Source of the DNA: Asterias rubens
Lineage: Eukaryota; Echinodermata; Asteroidea; Forcipulatida; Asteriidae
Reading direction: 5' to 3'
Assembly (NCBI RefSeq): GCF_902459465.1
Contig: NC_047082.1
Location: 11,530,545 to 11,594,544 of the forward strand
DNA: 64,000 bases
Part shown: in pieces, positions 22,698 through 33,837 of the stretch
Layout of the letters: the number at the start of each line of letters is the position of its first letter
How positions within the stretch are numbered: position 1 is the first letter of the stretch
Program-made: the position numbers and the translations under genes
Notes under the pieces: generated by a model
What the model saw: the letters and a program-made list of their open reading frames with translations, nothing else
Told to the model about the DNA's origin: nothing
Database searches by the model: none

Positions 22698-23127
22698 TTA
22701 AAGGGGCTATGTACTTTTTCCTAACAAAAAACACAATGTCCACAGATTTACATTAAACTTACACAGTTTGAAGATTATAATAGTAGAAAGCTTCCCTTGA
22801 AATTTTACCTACTGAGGTACTGTAGTTTTTAAGAAATGAGTAAAAGTAATAATTTTCATCTCAGTTTTAGCATGTAAAAACGTATTAACCAGTTATGCTA
22901 TGGTTTTGGTATACTATCATAACTGGTTAAGGGGATTTTACATGCTAAATTAATTTTGGTCTCATGAGACCAAATTTATTTTGTGAATTGTTTTACTCAT
23001 TTCTCAAAACTACACAACCTTAGTTAGTAATATTTGAAGGGAAGCTTTCCACTCTCTCATTATCTTCAAACCCTGTAAGTTTAATGTAAATCTGTGGACA
23101 TTTTGAAAAAGTACCAGAATCCTTTAA
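22698..23127. repeat. MITE family E copy 1
   Basis: TTAA-bounded 430-bp element with long imperfect inverted repeats (about 150 bp each). The left side has 'cacaatgtccacagatttacattaaacttacacagtttgaagat', and the right side its complement 'cttcaaaccctgtaagtttaatgtaaatctgtggacatt'. The centre has nested palindromes: AACCAGTTATG/CATAACTGGTT, and TTTGGTCTCATGAGACCAAA at about 22960-22979. Non-coding. Confidence 0.85.
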
Positions 23128-25061
23128 TAGTCCTTGTTTGGAGGACTCCAATCACAAAACCTTGAGTTGCACAACAAACCTTGTTTTGGAGGGTAAAATA
23201 TCTTGTACTATTTAATCAGGGTATTTTTTTGATAAGAGATACACATTGCTCGCCGGCATTCGTTATCATTATCATTGAGGACATCGTCTCCATGGCATTA
23301 TTGGGGATTATTCAGGCCTAGGCCTATATGGTAAATATTACTATACCAATATAGATGCAGCCATCTTGTTGCTTTCCCACAATATTAATGTAACCCAAAC
23401 CGAGGCTTAAAAGAATAAACTGTCTGATTCCACTAAAGGGGCATATCGGCTTTTCGTGATGTAGAATCGTAGATAAACATTGGTTTAGATGGTAGTTGTA
23501 ATAAATCAAATCAAATCAGAAAAATATCACGTAGTTAGCGAAAAATGTTCGTATAAATTGCACTTAGCCAACAGCAGTATTGTGTGAAAAGTGATCACGC
23601 GACTTGCACATTTTTAATGGCATTATGCCACTGTTATTGTTACCACAATTTTGTTCGTTTTGCGTGTACTTTTTCAAATGCGCGGTCTTGTGGGTTAGGC
23701 CTACGTGGTTAGGGAGATTGTCAAAGTGTGCGCTTCTTGCAGTTAATAGATCGAAACAAAATGGCGGACATGTGCACGCTAAATGCACGATTGCATGCTA
23801 AGTGTGAAAGAAAGCTGGATATGCATTGGGCAAGTCTCGAGTGGCAGACTGTTGGGACTCGTGGAAGTGTGCGATTTAATGTTTAACGTTGAAGCATATA
23901 AATTGTCCGAAGTACCTGTGTGTGGGAACCGAAGGACCAAAATGCAAGTGAGTCTTTAGTATTGTGTTATCCGCGGCAAACACTTTCTTTTCAAATGAAC
24001 TTTTAAAGTGCTCTAAATGACGCGCGAAACTTGCTGTTGTCTGTCGCTCTGATAACATCGATATTTCGCCAGTGAGTCATTGTTCAATCCAAAACTTTGC
24101 GAGTCTGTTGAATGGCAGAAAATCTGAGAAATAATTTGGGTGTTTTGGCGGGAATTCCTATCTAGTGCCGCGTGTATGGAATGGGATTTTGCCTTTGGTG
24201 GGCAAAATCTGTGATAGTTTATTATTGCCCAAATGTAAGTCTCATAACTTAATTCCATGCTTCTCTTATGTGTGGCTTTGATGTTGAGTGTACGCCATTT
24301 ATCTGTATATTGCCAGTTGCTTTTTGTTGGTCCTTTTCGAAATCACGTCATTGTGATTGCAACTATGGCTTTGTCCCCGAGGCTTTGAACAGGCGCACGG
24401 AGTCTGCACGGAGTCTGAAAACGGCCATTTTCGGATTAGAACATTGCGTGTCACAGGTTATGTGTCACATACTCCACCGGAAAGTTTAGTTACCATTAGA
24501 CGTCAAGAGGCCTAGCAAGCTCGACTGGATGGTAGATATTGATGAAGACAAACAAACAGTTTGAGGAAATTTGTACTTAAAAAGATGACTCCAACAGTGC
24601 ACCTGTGTCCTTGTACCCAAACCCCTTGGTTTAACATTAAAATAATGCCCTTACTGATAATGGGGATGACAGAGGTCAGATCGAGGTTGAGGTCATAGGA
24701 ATGTTTCCAGACTCGATCTCCGTGATAGGACAGTACCATGCTGGTTTTAAACTATTTTATGATTGTGAATGTTGTTGCTGAACTAAACTGACTATAAATA
24801 ACAAGAATGCCGTGGTTATTGAAATATTACAGCGCTACAAAAGTTATTATTGGTTTAAAGTTGGCTTAGGGGAATAGTGGACTCGTTTTTATTCCAAAGT
24901 TTTCTTCTTATGGACAGGATTGTGAGAGCTGACAAAAATAAATGTCGCAGAGTGTTCCTTTTGTGCGATCGATCAATATACATAAAATAATAACTGTGGA
25001 ACTTTGGGCGTGGCGTTGTGTGAATCAGGATAAAATAGTGAAAATCATATTATGCTCCACC
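23128..25061. other. Intergenic DNA, nothing recognised
   Basis: No coding exon or recognisable repeat. Several ~80-codon open frames lack splice context and family resemblance. Confidence 0.4.
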
Positions 25062-25294
25062 CTCTAAATGCAAAAGAGTGAAAAGGCACTCTTTGAAGAG
25101 CCATAATGAGGGACAACTCCACTCTTTCTTCCACTCTTTTAGATTGAAGTTTGCATCTTTTTGAGTGATTTTTCACTCCTGTCCTGGGGTGAAACCTCTC
25201 TGAAAGAGTGAAATAACCACCACTCTGTTTAAAGAGCCATAAGGGACAACTCGAAATGTAAAGAATGATGTTTTTCACTCTTTTACATTTAGAG
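25062..25294. repeat. MITE family C copy 2
   Basis: Terminal inverted repeats CTCTAAATGCAAAAGAGTG and CACTCTTTTACATTTAGAG, with internal 'gaagagccataa(t)gagggacaactc' repeated at about 25096 and 25228. Non-coding. Confidence 0.85.
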
Positions 25295-25660
25295 AGCATT
25301 TTCTGCATTTTGGTGTTGTCCTTAAATTTGGTTTTGGACTCACGAAATCAAACCATATGGTTTTATTCTTTTCTCGAAAACTGAAGCATCTCAAGCGATA
25401 ACATTATTTAAAAACGAAAAGGGGACTTTTCCACCATAACCCGAGTTTACCCCAAAAAGGGATCGCATGTGTTTTGACAGAGCGAGGACGTCCTCGCTTC
25501 GTTTTCATGTATACAATGGGGATTTACGTGGCTGAACAAAAATAAGTCCGGACAATGAGCGAACGAAGAGAAGTCCTCGGTTCAACATTAAACGTTTCTG
25601 TCTGTTGTTTTTTTGACATTATATTGAGAAAAGCAAGTATCAGAGTGAGCTGTTTTGCCA

Positions 25661-26046
25661 TTAAAGGCAGTGACACTATTGGTAATTACTCAAAATAATT
25701 ATTAGCATAAAACCTTTCTTGGTGACGAGTAATGGGGAGAGGTTGATAGTATAAAACATTGTGAGAAACGGCTCCCTCTGAAGTGCCATAGTTTTCGAGA
25801 AAGAAGTAATTTTCCATGAGTTTGATTTCGAGACCTCAGATTTAGAACTTGAGGTCTCTAAATCAACCATCTAAACGCACACAACTTTGTGTGACAAGGG
25901 TGTTTTTTTCTTTCATTATTATCTCGCAAGTTCGATGACTGATTGAGCTCAAATTTTCACATGTTTGTTATTTTATGCATATGTTGAGATACACCAACTG
26001 TGAAGGCTAGTCTTTGACAATTACCAAAAGTGTCCACTGCCTTTAA
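25661..26046 (+). repeat. MITE family A copy, near consensus
   Basis: TTAA on both sides and all family blocks intact, with the central hairpin at about 25826-25866. One base is missing from the left terminus (AGGCAGTGACAC for AGGCAGTGGACAC). Confidence 0.9.
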
Positions 26047-26693
26047 CAAGGGACGAAGGTGTAAAAATAAGCCAAGTTAGGACATAATATTCTAATAATA
26101 TTCACATCCATGCATGCCTTTGAAACCAGGACAAGCGCCCTCAATATTAACGAGAAAATTATTTTATTATAAACAACAACAATTCCGAATTGGGCATGTG
26201 TTGCCATGGAAAGGCCGTCATGACCCATGTCTAGTTTTTTTTTAATTATCTACGATTATAGGTTTAGAACCCATGCAGACAACGATGACGCGATAAGGGG
26301 GGTGCATGACTGCCGGCAAAATGCACAGATTGCGCATCAACCCTTGCAGCAATGTGATGACAAGATTGCAGCAGCCATTTTGGAATAATGCCTTTAGGTG
26401 CTGGGGTAGATATAACTTGTTCACTGGCCCGTATTTTTGTTCTTCCTGGCATTCTTTTAGCGATAGTGACTCGCGACTGAAGTTAATTTACTATTGACTG
26501 TCGGATTTTTCTGTTAATTACCAATTGAAAGATGTGTCAAGCTTGATCAAACCAACCCATGGTTTAAAGTCGCAAATGCGTGCGGGAACGCAATGGGGTC
26601 GAAGAGGTGGTTGTTTTGCCCTAGTGTGCACCATTGGTAGGGTCACTGGGTAAACACAGTGTTCACGAGTTGCAGTGGCCGCCGTCTTGTGTG

Positions 26694-27092
26694 TTAAAGG
26701 AACACGTTGCCTTGGATCGGACGAGTTGGTCCTTTAAAAGCGTTTGAAACCGTTTGTTATGAAATGCATATGGTTAGAAAGATGTTTTAAAAGTAGAATA
26801 TAATGATCCACACAAGTATCACTCAAAACTGTACGGTTTTCATTTTACGTCGCGAACTATCACGGTCGGCCATTTATGGGAGTCAAAATTTTGACTCCCA
26901 TAAATGGCCGACCGTGTTATTGGACGAGGTAAAAAGAAAACTACGCAATTTCGAGGCATAATTATTTGTGTAGATTATTGTATTCTACTTTTACAACATC
27001 TTTCCAACCATATATATGCATTTTATAACAAACGGTTACAAAACGCTTTTCAAAGACCAACTCGACCGATCCAAGGAAACGTGTTCCTTTAA
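26694..27092. repeat. MITE family F copy 1, near-complete palindrome
   Basis: TTAA-bounded. The left end AGGAACACGTTGCCTTGGAT pairs with the right end ATCCAAGGAAACGTGTTCCT, and complementarity continues almost to the centre. There the arms CGGTCGGCCATTTATGGGAG.. and ..CTCCCATAAATGGCCGACCG meet around 'tcaaaattttga' (about 26891). Non-coding foldback element. Confidence 0.9.
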
Positions 27093-27148
27093 TCATAGAT
27101 AAATTTATATATATAAAATTGATTAAAAAAGAAAGGAATTGGGAAGTA

Positions 27149-27200
27149 GGTCAACTCGACGTTTCGATCAGTGTGCCCTGATTATCTTCAGAATAAAACA
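27149..27200. repeat. Element J-like fragment
   Basis: Contains 'tcaactcgacgtttcgatcag' followed by 'ctgattatcttcag', the same end seen at 10262 and 39284. Confidence 0.5.
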
Positions 27201-27348
27201 ACATCATTAGAATAGTCTTGTATAGTCTATTTTAATATTACTGATTTCATGGTTATTTCAAGGCATATAATTTTATGTGACTATTATAATTACATAAATC
27301 TATCACTCCAATCATTTTTTTGGTTATTGTAAGGGGCAAGCACGCAGA

Positions 27349-27371
27349 TTTTTTTTTTTTTTTTTTTTTTT
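27349..27371. repeat. Poly(T) run
   Basis: 23 consecutive T. Possibly the oligo(A) tail of a minus-strand retroposon, but no retroposon body is recognised next to it. Confidence 0.8.
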
Positions 27372-27537
27372 CGAAAATTGTTTTGACCCGACCGGCCACC
27401 AACGTTTCGATTGTTGGATATTGAATTGCTTCATAATAGTCCATACACCGATGAACACAGTAAAGACCTTAAAGTGAACCAAATTATTTTAGATCAAAGG
27501 TCCTCAACATCAGTTGTTTTCAATGGCCTTCCCTGGC

Positions 27538-28121
27538 TTAAAGTCACCTGGAAGTGGTATTTTTTTCAAAATAAAGCTGTTGTCACTAATATATGTGTTT
27601 TGATGAGTGGAATGTGAATAAACAGTTAACTAAGGTTTTAAAAAATCAGTTCTTATGTTATTTACAAATTTAAGAGTAGACCCCGACCCGAGAGGGCGCT
27701 GTTCGTGACGTCAATCGAGGCAGACTTTGCCTGTAATGCGTAGAGTAAACACAATTGCAAAGTACATGTACGGACCAAGTCGTGAGTTTGTACGTTTCAG
27801 AAATTTTTGTTGTTGTTTTTTTTCCGGCAATGCCGACCAGGTGTATTGCTGCTGAATACAAAAAAACACTTTTTGAAATGTACCAACTCACGACTTGGAC
27901 GTACATGTACTTTGCACGTGTGTTTACTATACGCATTGCAGGCAAAGTCTGCCTCGATTGACGTCACAAAAGGGGTAGGCGGAGTCAGCCCCCAAACAAC
28001 TTTATATATTTTTTAAACATTTATATCGTGACAAACAATTACTAAAAAAATTGTTTTATTGTTCGTAAGCATATACTCTTACGTTTGAAAGAAAAAACAT
28101 TCTATTTCCAGGTGACTTTAA
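27538..28121. repeat. MITE family G copy 1
   Basis: TTAA-bounded, 584 bp. The left end AGTCACCTGGAAGTGG and right end ATTTCCAGGTGACT are inverted repeats. Inner inverted blocks include 'tcaatcgaggcagactttgcctg' near both sides and 'aagtcgtgagt/actcacgactt' at the centre. Also found inverted at 58179-58685. Confidence 0.88.
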
Positions 28122-28206
28122 ACAAACAGCTTTGTCGTTTAGTCAGGAAGATGACAATTTTTGTCTTCTTTAAGTTCTTCTTTTCCGTTAGTATAAATAT
28201 ATCTTG

Positions 28207-28551
28207 TTAAAGCCATTATACACTTTCGGTAAACAGTATTGTCCAAGTCCCACACTTCGTGTATCACAACTTATATATAAAATAACAAACCTTTGAAAAT
28301 TTAGGCTCAATCGGTCATCTGAGTCGGGAGAAAATAACGGGAAAACCCACCCTTGTTTCCGCGCATTTCGCCGTGTCGTGACTCGCTATCGAGAATTGAT
28401 ATTGTTTTAATGTTTTCTCAAAAAGTAAAGCATTTCATGGAACAATATTTCAAGAGAAGTCTTTATCCATTACCTTCTGTAAACCCTATAAATTATTTGT
28501 AAATCTGTGAACTTTTTTGTTTTCTGTACCGAAAGCGTATAATAGCTTTAA
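28207..28551 (+). repeat. MITE family D copy 1
   Basis: TTAA at both ends. The left end is AGCCATTATACACTTTCGGTA and the right TACCGAAAGCGTATAATAGCT, with matching changes in both arms relative to the other copies (ATTATAC/GTATAAT versus ATTGGAC/GTCCAAT). Internally it shares 'tgaaaatttaggctcaatcggtcatc' with family A, so the two families are related. Confidence 0.85.
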
Positions 28552-28553
28552 TT

Positions 28554-29230
28554 AAAACTAAATTTCGATTTTCAGATTTTTTTAAAACATTTGCTAATGT
28601 GAATGGCTCCTCAGCGAAAGGTTTTTACAGTTTGACAGCTTTGCCCTGTCGGCCCAAAGCTCATGGAAACCACAAAAGATAAAACCATACAGCTGAGGGA
28701 TCACAATTTAACTAAGATCCATTGATAAGTGGCAACCGCAACTTCGTGTCCCAATTTTTTTTTTGGCAAAGTTAGCTGAACTCCGACCCGTGTTATTTAA
28801 TTATTAAAAAGTCGGGTATAAAGTGTAAGTCTTACCATCAAAGGTTAGAGGTCTTATGTTTCGTTTGTTTAATATAATGTGTTTCTTTTTTACGTAAAAA
28901 CTGAATTTCTATTTTCAGAACTTTTTAATAATTGACTATTGTGAATGAGCCCCTTATAAGCGAAAGGTTTTTCCAGATTGACAGCTCTGTCCTGCAATCA
29001 CACAAACCACATTGGAAACCACAAAAGATAAAAACTTGCTTCCACAAAACACAACAGATAAAAACCATGTTTCCCCAATCACAATTTAATTCTGATTTGG
29101 TGATAAATAGAAACCGCAACCTCGCGTCTCGTACCTTTTTGGCAACGTGTCCTAACCTGTGTGAACCCGTGCTATTTAATTATTAAGAGTTTGGGTGTAA
29201 AGTGTAAGTATTCCCATCAAAGGTTAAAAA
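28554..29230. repeat. Tandem duplication, unit about 342 bp
   Basis: Two diverged direct copies. Both start 'aaaactgaatttctattttcag' and both contain 'agcgaaaggtttttcca', 'ggaaaccacaaaagataaaa', 'atttaattattaa' and 'cccatcaaaggtta'. No reading frame is conserved between them. Confidence 0.8.
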
Positions 29231-29344
29231 TCGAGTAGGGAATTGGAGCAATGGTCGTCAAATAATTTGTAGGCATGTGACTATAATCATGGTTTGTCCT
29301 GATGTCTGACTTGTCATTGATCTCACTGCACGATCGAGTTTCTT

Positions 29345-29728
29345 TTAAGACCCTGGACACTTCTGGTAATTGTCGAAGACCAGTCTTCTCACTTAGCGTA
29401 TCTCAACATATGCATAAAATAACAAACCTGTGAAAATTTGAGCTCGATCGGTCGTCGAAGTTGCGAGATAATAATGAAAGAAAAAACACCCTTGTCAGGC
29501 TAAGTAAGTTGTGTGCCTTCAGATGCTTGAATTCGAGACCTCAAATTCTAAATCTGAGGTTTCGAAATCAAAATCGTGGAAAATTACTTCTTTCTTGAAA
29601 ACTACGTCACTTAAGAGGGAGCCGTTGTCACAATGTTTTATACTATCAACCTCTCCCCATTACTCGTTACCAAGTAAGGTTTTATGCTAATAACTATTTT
29701 GAGTAATTATAGTGTCCACTGCCTTTAA
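29345..29728 (-). repeat. MITE family A copy
   Basis: TTAA both sides. Reverse-oriented full-length copy with hairpin 'gagacctcaaattctaaatctgaggtttc' at about 29537. Confidence 0.88.
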
Positions 29729-29954
29729 ATAGGCGAAACTACCCTCACAAAGATGAAAAGACTTGACCTTGTTGTGTGGTGCTCTGACCAGGCCTTCAGA
29801 TATTTTGAAATGATGTATAGAGAGAGTATGGCCCTCTACCGTTTCACATCATGCAGAAGAAGAGGAAACTTTAATCAGATTTCCAGGATTTCGCATTCAT
29901 ACAATCTCCTGATTTCATTATCATCTGGAACATTCTTTTGAGAAACAGTATCAT

Positions 29955-30341
29955 TTAAAGGCAGTGGACACTATTGGTAATTACTCAAAATAATTATCAG
30001 CATAAAACCTCACTTGGTAGCGAGTAATGGGGAGAGGTTGATAGTATAACACATTGTGAGAAACAGCTCCCTCTGAAGTGACGTAGTTTTCGAGAAAGAA
30101 GTAATTTTCCACGAATTTGATTTCGAGACCTCAAGTTTAGAACTTGAGGTCTCGAAATCAAGCATCTGAAAGCACACAACTTCGTGTGACAAGGGTGGTT
30201 TTTCGTTCATAGTTATCTCGCAACTTCGACGACCAATCGAGCTCAAATTTTCACAGGTTTGTTATTTTGTGCATAATGTTGATATACACCAAGTGAGAAG
30301 ACTGGATTTCGACAATTACCAATAGTGTCCAGTGTCTTTAA
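29955..30341 (+). repeat. MITE family A copy with perfect central hairpin
   Basis: TTAA both sides. The central arms GATTTCGAGACCTCAAGTT (30119-30137) and AACTTGAGGTCTCGAAATC (30141-30159) are perfectly complementary over 19 bp with a 3-nt loop, extendable to 21 bp. Confidence 0.9.
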
Positions 30342-30378
30342 ATGTTGTCAATTTAGACAAAACAGCATTCAAAGACTT

Positions 30379-30416
30379 CCCCCCCCCCAAAAAAAAAAAA
30401 AAAAAAAAAAAAAAAA
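30379..30416. repeat. Poly(C)-poly(A) run
   Basis: Ten C followed by 28 A. Simple sequence; prone to sequencing and length error. Confidence 0.85.
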
Positions 30417-31172
30417 GCCATTTCAATGGCAAAATGGACACTGAAAATAAGGTAAAAATGGGACTCAAAGTTGGATTAGAAATTCGCGGAACATAAAACA
30501 TGTTTGTTATTTGCAAGTGAAGTATCACACCTCAGCTTTTGCTACTTTCGGATCCACTTTACTATAAGGAGTTGGCCCTATAAGTATTGCAGGAAACAAA
30601 AATACTAGTTGTGTAACGATTGTTTGCGGTATAAATTACAGTGTCAGACGATGGTCGGGGCGTGTTTAAAACCCTCTTTATCATTTTGCGTTATCATCCT
30701 TTAGACAAATACGGACCCTAGCTGACACGTTGCAAACATCATAACAGATTACGGCCTAATAAAGAGTGTCATTTTGAACACCCCGGATTTTGTATGTACG
30801 TGAGCATGGAGGAAGTCCTTGTCCCTCCATGGTATAATAATATGAGGTAACCGGGTGGCGAATCTGGGACCGTCCCTTTTCAGTAAAAAAAAACCCGTAT
30901 TACAATAAAGAAGGTGCTCTGTGGTGAAATTCAGAATGTGCGGAGTCCTGCTAGCAGAAAATGAAGATTTTGTAAAAATGGTTTTACTTGAAAGTAAATT
31001 CTCATTTTCTTCTATAAAAAAATCGGAAAATTGGGTTGTAAACTTGTGGTCCTCCATAGGAGTCCTTGAATGGAATAAGTTCACTGCCAAGAAATAATTT
31101 TTAGTTCGTTCTTTTTCGAGAGCACGAGTTGATTTTGGGCGCAAGAAAGAACTCGTTAAAACTATTTTGAGA

Positions 31173-31862
31173 GTGTCATGGCCGAGTGGATAAAGGGTGT
31201 ATGTATTTTTTTTGTAGGACAAAAAACACAATGTCCTCAGATTTACACTTAACTTAAACAGTTTGAAGATAATGAAAGCTTCCCTGAAAATATTACGTGC
31301 TGAGGTGCTGTAGTTTTGGGGTAATGAGTAAAACAATGTCGTGAAAATAATTTTCGTCTCATGAGCCCAAATTATTTTAAGCATTTTTTTACAAACGTAT
31401 TTTCATTACATTGTTTTACTCATTCAAATATTACTATATTTGAAGGGAAGCTTTCCACTATCATTATCTTCAAACCCTGTAGGTTTAATGTAAATCTATG
31501 GACATTTCGAAAAAGTACCCAAATCCTTTAAGAGCATTGGATTCAAATGTTGGTGCTTAGTCACCTGAGTGTAGGTTCGAATCCCGGTCGTGACACTTGT
31601 GTTCTTTAGCAGGATACCTTTACTATAATTGCTTCTCTTCACCCAGGGGTATAAATGGGTACCTGCGAGGGTAGAGGTTGATATTGTGTATGAAAAAGCA
31701 TTTTGAGCACCACGGCAGCTCGGGCTGTCTACTCCCCTGGGAGCTTAGAAAGATTAAACGGTTCTTATTGGCCCTAATGACCGGGACGCTAATGTAAAGC
31801 GCATTGATACGGTTATTGATGTAACATGCGCTCTAAAAGAATTTGTTGTTGTTTTTGTTATT
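31173..31862 (+). mobile_element. tRNA-derived SINE, split by a family E element
   Basis: The head at 31173-31189 carries box A (TGGCCGAGTGG). The rest resumes at 31532, with box B (GGTTCGAATCC) at 31574-31584 and GTGACAC after it, which pairs with the starting GTGTCAT as a 7-bp acceptor stem (one G-U). A ~250-bp non-tRNA body ('cacccaggggtataaatgggtacctgcgagg...') and a GTTGTTGTT-type tail follow. The class II (Ser/Leu-like) head indicates a tRNA-derived SINE, not a functional tRNA gene, because the head is interrupted. Confidence 0.85.
31190..31531. repeat. MITE family E copy 2, nested in a SINE
   Basis: Shares both arms with the copy at 22698-23127 but is shorter (342 bp). Its right side ends CCTTTAA. 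The left side has ATAA where TTAA is expected, a one-base change. It lies inside the tRNA-like head of a SINE. Confidence 0.85.
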
Positions 31863-31968
31863 TCTTGATACTTAATTTACTGCCATATGCCTCTGTTCCT
31901 AGAAGACCCTCGTGGTAAATTGTTGACTCCATCATAGAAACTAACTAAATAACCGTGTTCTGGTACCT

Positions 31969-32377
31969 CGGTTTTCTCGGTCAAATTCGGCAAATGAGCA
32001 GCCAATTTCATTTTCATCCGTTCGAATTTTGCTTCTCGACTTGCTACTGCGTTTCAAATTCAGAATTCGGCCATTCAATTTCCTTTTGAGTCGAGTCAAA
32101 TTCCTTAAGCAATAGGTTCAATTTAGCTTATCGTCATTTATTTTCGTGACACACACGCCTCAAGAAGCGTCTGCGAGTTTGATTGCTGCTTTGATGGATA
32201 TTATTGTTAAAATTAATGATTATTTTTGTTAAATGGAATGACGCAACATTACATTTGACTAGTCATTATTAAACGAGAACGAAATACCCTTTTCAGTCAG
32301 CATTCGATTTCGCACGAAATAGAATAGATTGGTGGTTAAATTGGCTGCCCATTTGCCGAAATTGACCGAAAAAACCT
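31969..32377. repeat. MITE family K copy 1
   Basis: Terminal inverted repeats of about 37 bp: GGTTTTCTCGGTCAAATTCG then GCAAATGAGCAGCCAATTT on the left, and TTGGCTGCCCATTTGC then CGAAATTGACCGAAAAAACC on the right. Non-coding. The same element recurs at 33296-33704 in the same orientation. Confidence 0.88.
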
Positions 32378-33295
32378 ATACTATAACTAACTCATCAGAT
32401 ATATCTGACGAAAGCTATGCGGTTTTTAAGTGCTACTGTACCCATTGTTCTAGGCCTAGGCCTATACCACATGTTGCTTGCATGCAGTTGCCAATAAAGG
32501 CAATACTGCCACTTACGTCCCAAATTGCTTATTCTCAAAGGTTTCATTCAAGTCGGTTTGTCTAGCTCCACAAACAGAATTGTTGTGCCACATTATAAAT
32601 AATCGACAGAGGGCGCAATTATACGGAATTTTGTTAATGATCACTGTCGCTTCAAAAAGCTGAAAATCGCAACAACTATAGAGATATCAATAGTGCCCTC
32701 TATTGTCGGAAGTTTTACATCAAACAATTCAATCAGAAATGTTTTCATATTAAACATCCTTAATGACAGTGAACACAATAGGACAGTGTGAGTTTTGCAA
32801 CAGACTCAATTAACACGGTTACAGTAAGTAAAGCTGACTTTACTTGAATTCTAGAAGGGCACACTAGACTGAAAACAAAAACACTTTGTATAATCATAGG
32901 AAACATAGTGAAGCATAGCTTTTGTACCTTTCTCTAGAAAGAATGAAGACAGACTGACAATAGGCCCCTTGTTTGAAACAACCAGGGATGAGACTTTTCA
33001 GACTTTTAGCTGAATTCAGACTTTTGATGTCGGCCTGGTGAAGAAAATCAGACAATATTTTGTCCATTGTAATCTATAACTTCAGGGGTTTCCAAAAGGT
33101 AGAATTGCCGTAATTTCAACATACCTTTGAATTTGTATCCAAGTTTCAGTCTTTTTCGTTAGTTAATGACTTTCACCCCTGAACAACAGCAAACGGATAA
33201 AGACAGGACCGTCGGACGCAGAGAGCACTCAACCCGATTGAGTTGGCATAGTTGTTTGAGATTTCAGCTTAACACATGTAAATAATTGAACAATC
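32378..33295. other. Spacer between two family K copies
   Basis: Nothing recognised as a gene. At about 32600-32710 'gacagagggcgcaatta' and 'tagtgccctctattgtcgg' form a diverged inverted pair. Confidence 0.4.
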
Positions 33296-33704
33296 AGGTT
33301 TTCTCGGTCACATTCAGAAAATGAGCAGCCACTTCATTTTCATGCGTTCGAGTTAAAGCTGTTTTGCCTCTCCAGTCGTTACTGCGTTTCAAATTCAGAA
33401 TTCGGCCATTCAATTTCGTTTTAAGTCGATTCAAATTCCTTCAGCACTCTGTTCAATTTAACGTATCGTCATTCTTTTTCGTGGCACACACGCCTCAAGA
33501 AGCGTTGCGAATTTGAATGCTGCTTTGATGAATTGTTTAATTGAATGATTATTTTGTTAAATCGAATGACGCAACATTATATTTGACTAATCATTAAACG
33601 AAATCGAATGACACTTTTCAGTAGCATTCGATTTCGCGCGAAATAGAATAGCTGGGTGGTTAATTAATTGGCTGCTCATTTGCCAAAATTGACCGATAAA
33701 ACCT
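33296..33704. repeat. MITE family K copy 2
   Basis: Ends AGGTTTTCTCGGTCACATTC and GACCGATAAAACCT. The body matches copy 1 ('cagaattcggccattcaatttc', 'cacacacgcctcaagaagcg', 'agcattcgatttcgc'). Confidence 0.88.
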
Positions 33705-33837
33705 ATTTATTCGTGATGTATAAACTGAGGTGGCGAAATTTATAACCAATGTCAACATTGCGGTGTGTTTTGGAGGTAGAATTAGTATAGGTTCATTTTG
33801 ACGCAGTTTCCAAACATGACTTGCCGTGGAACAAATA

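Noticed and set aside
22698..23127. A structured non-coding RNA gene from the long inverted repeat
   Set aside because: A second, nested copy at 31190 with TTAA-type flanks shows it is a mobile element.
30749..31384. 211-codon open frame on the minus strand
   Set aside because: It runs through the SINE head and family E repeat. The peptide has no family resemblance and no splice or start context.
31173..31600. A functional tRNA gene
   Set aside because: The tRNA-like head is split by a 342-bp insertion and continues into a SINE body and tail.
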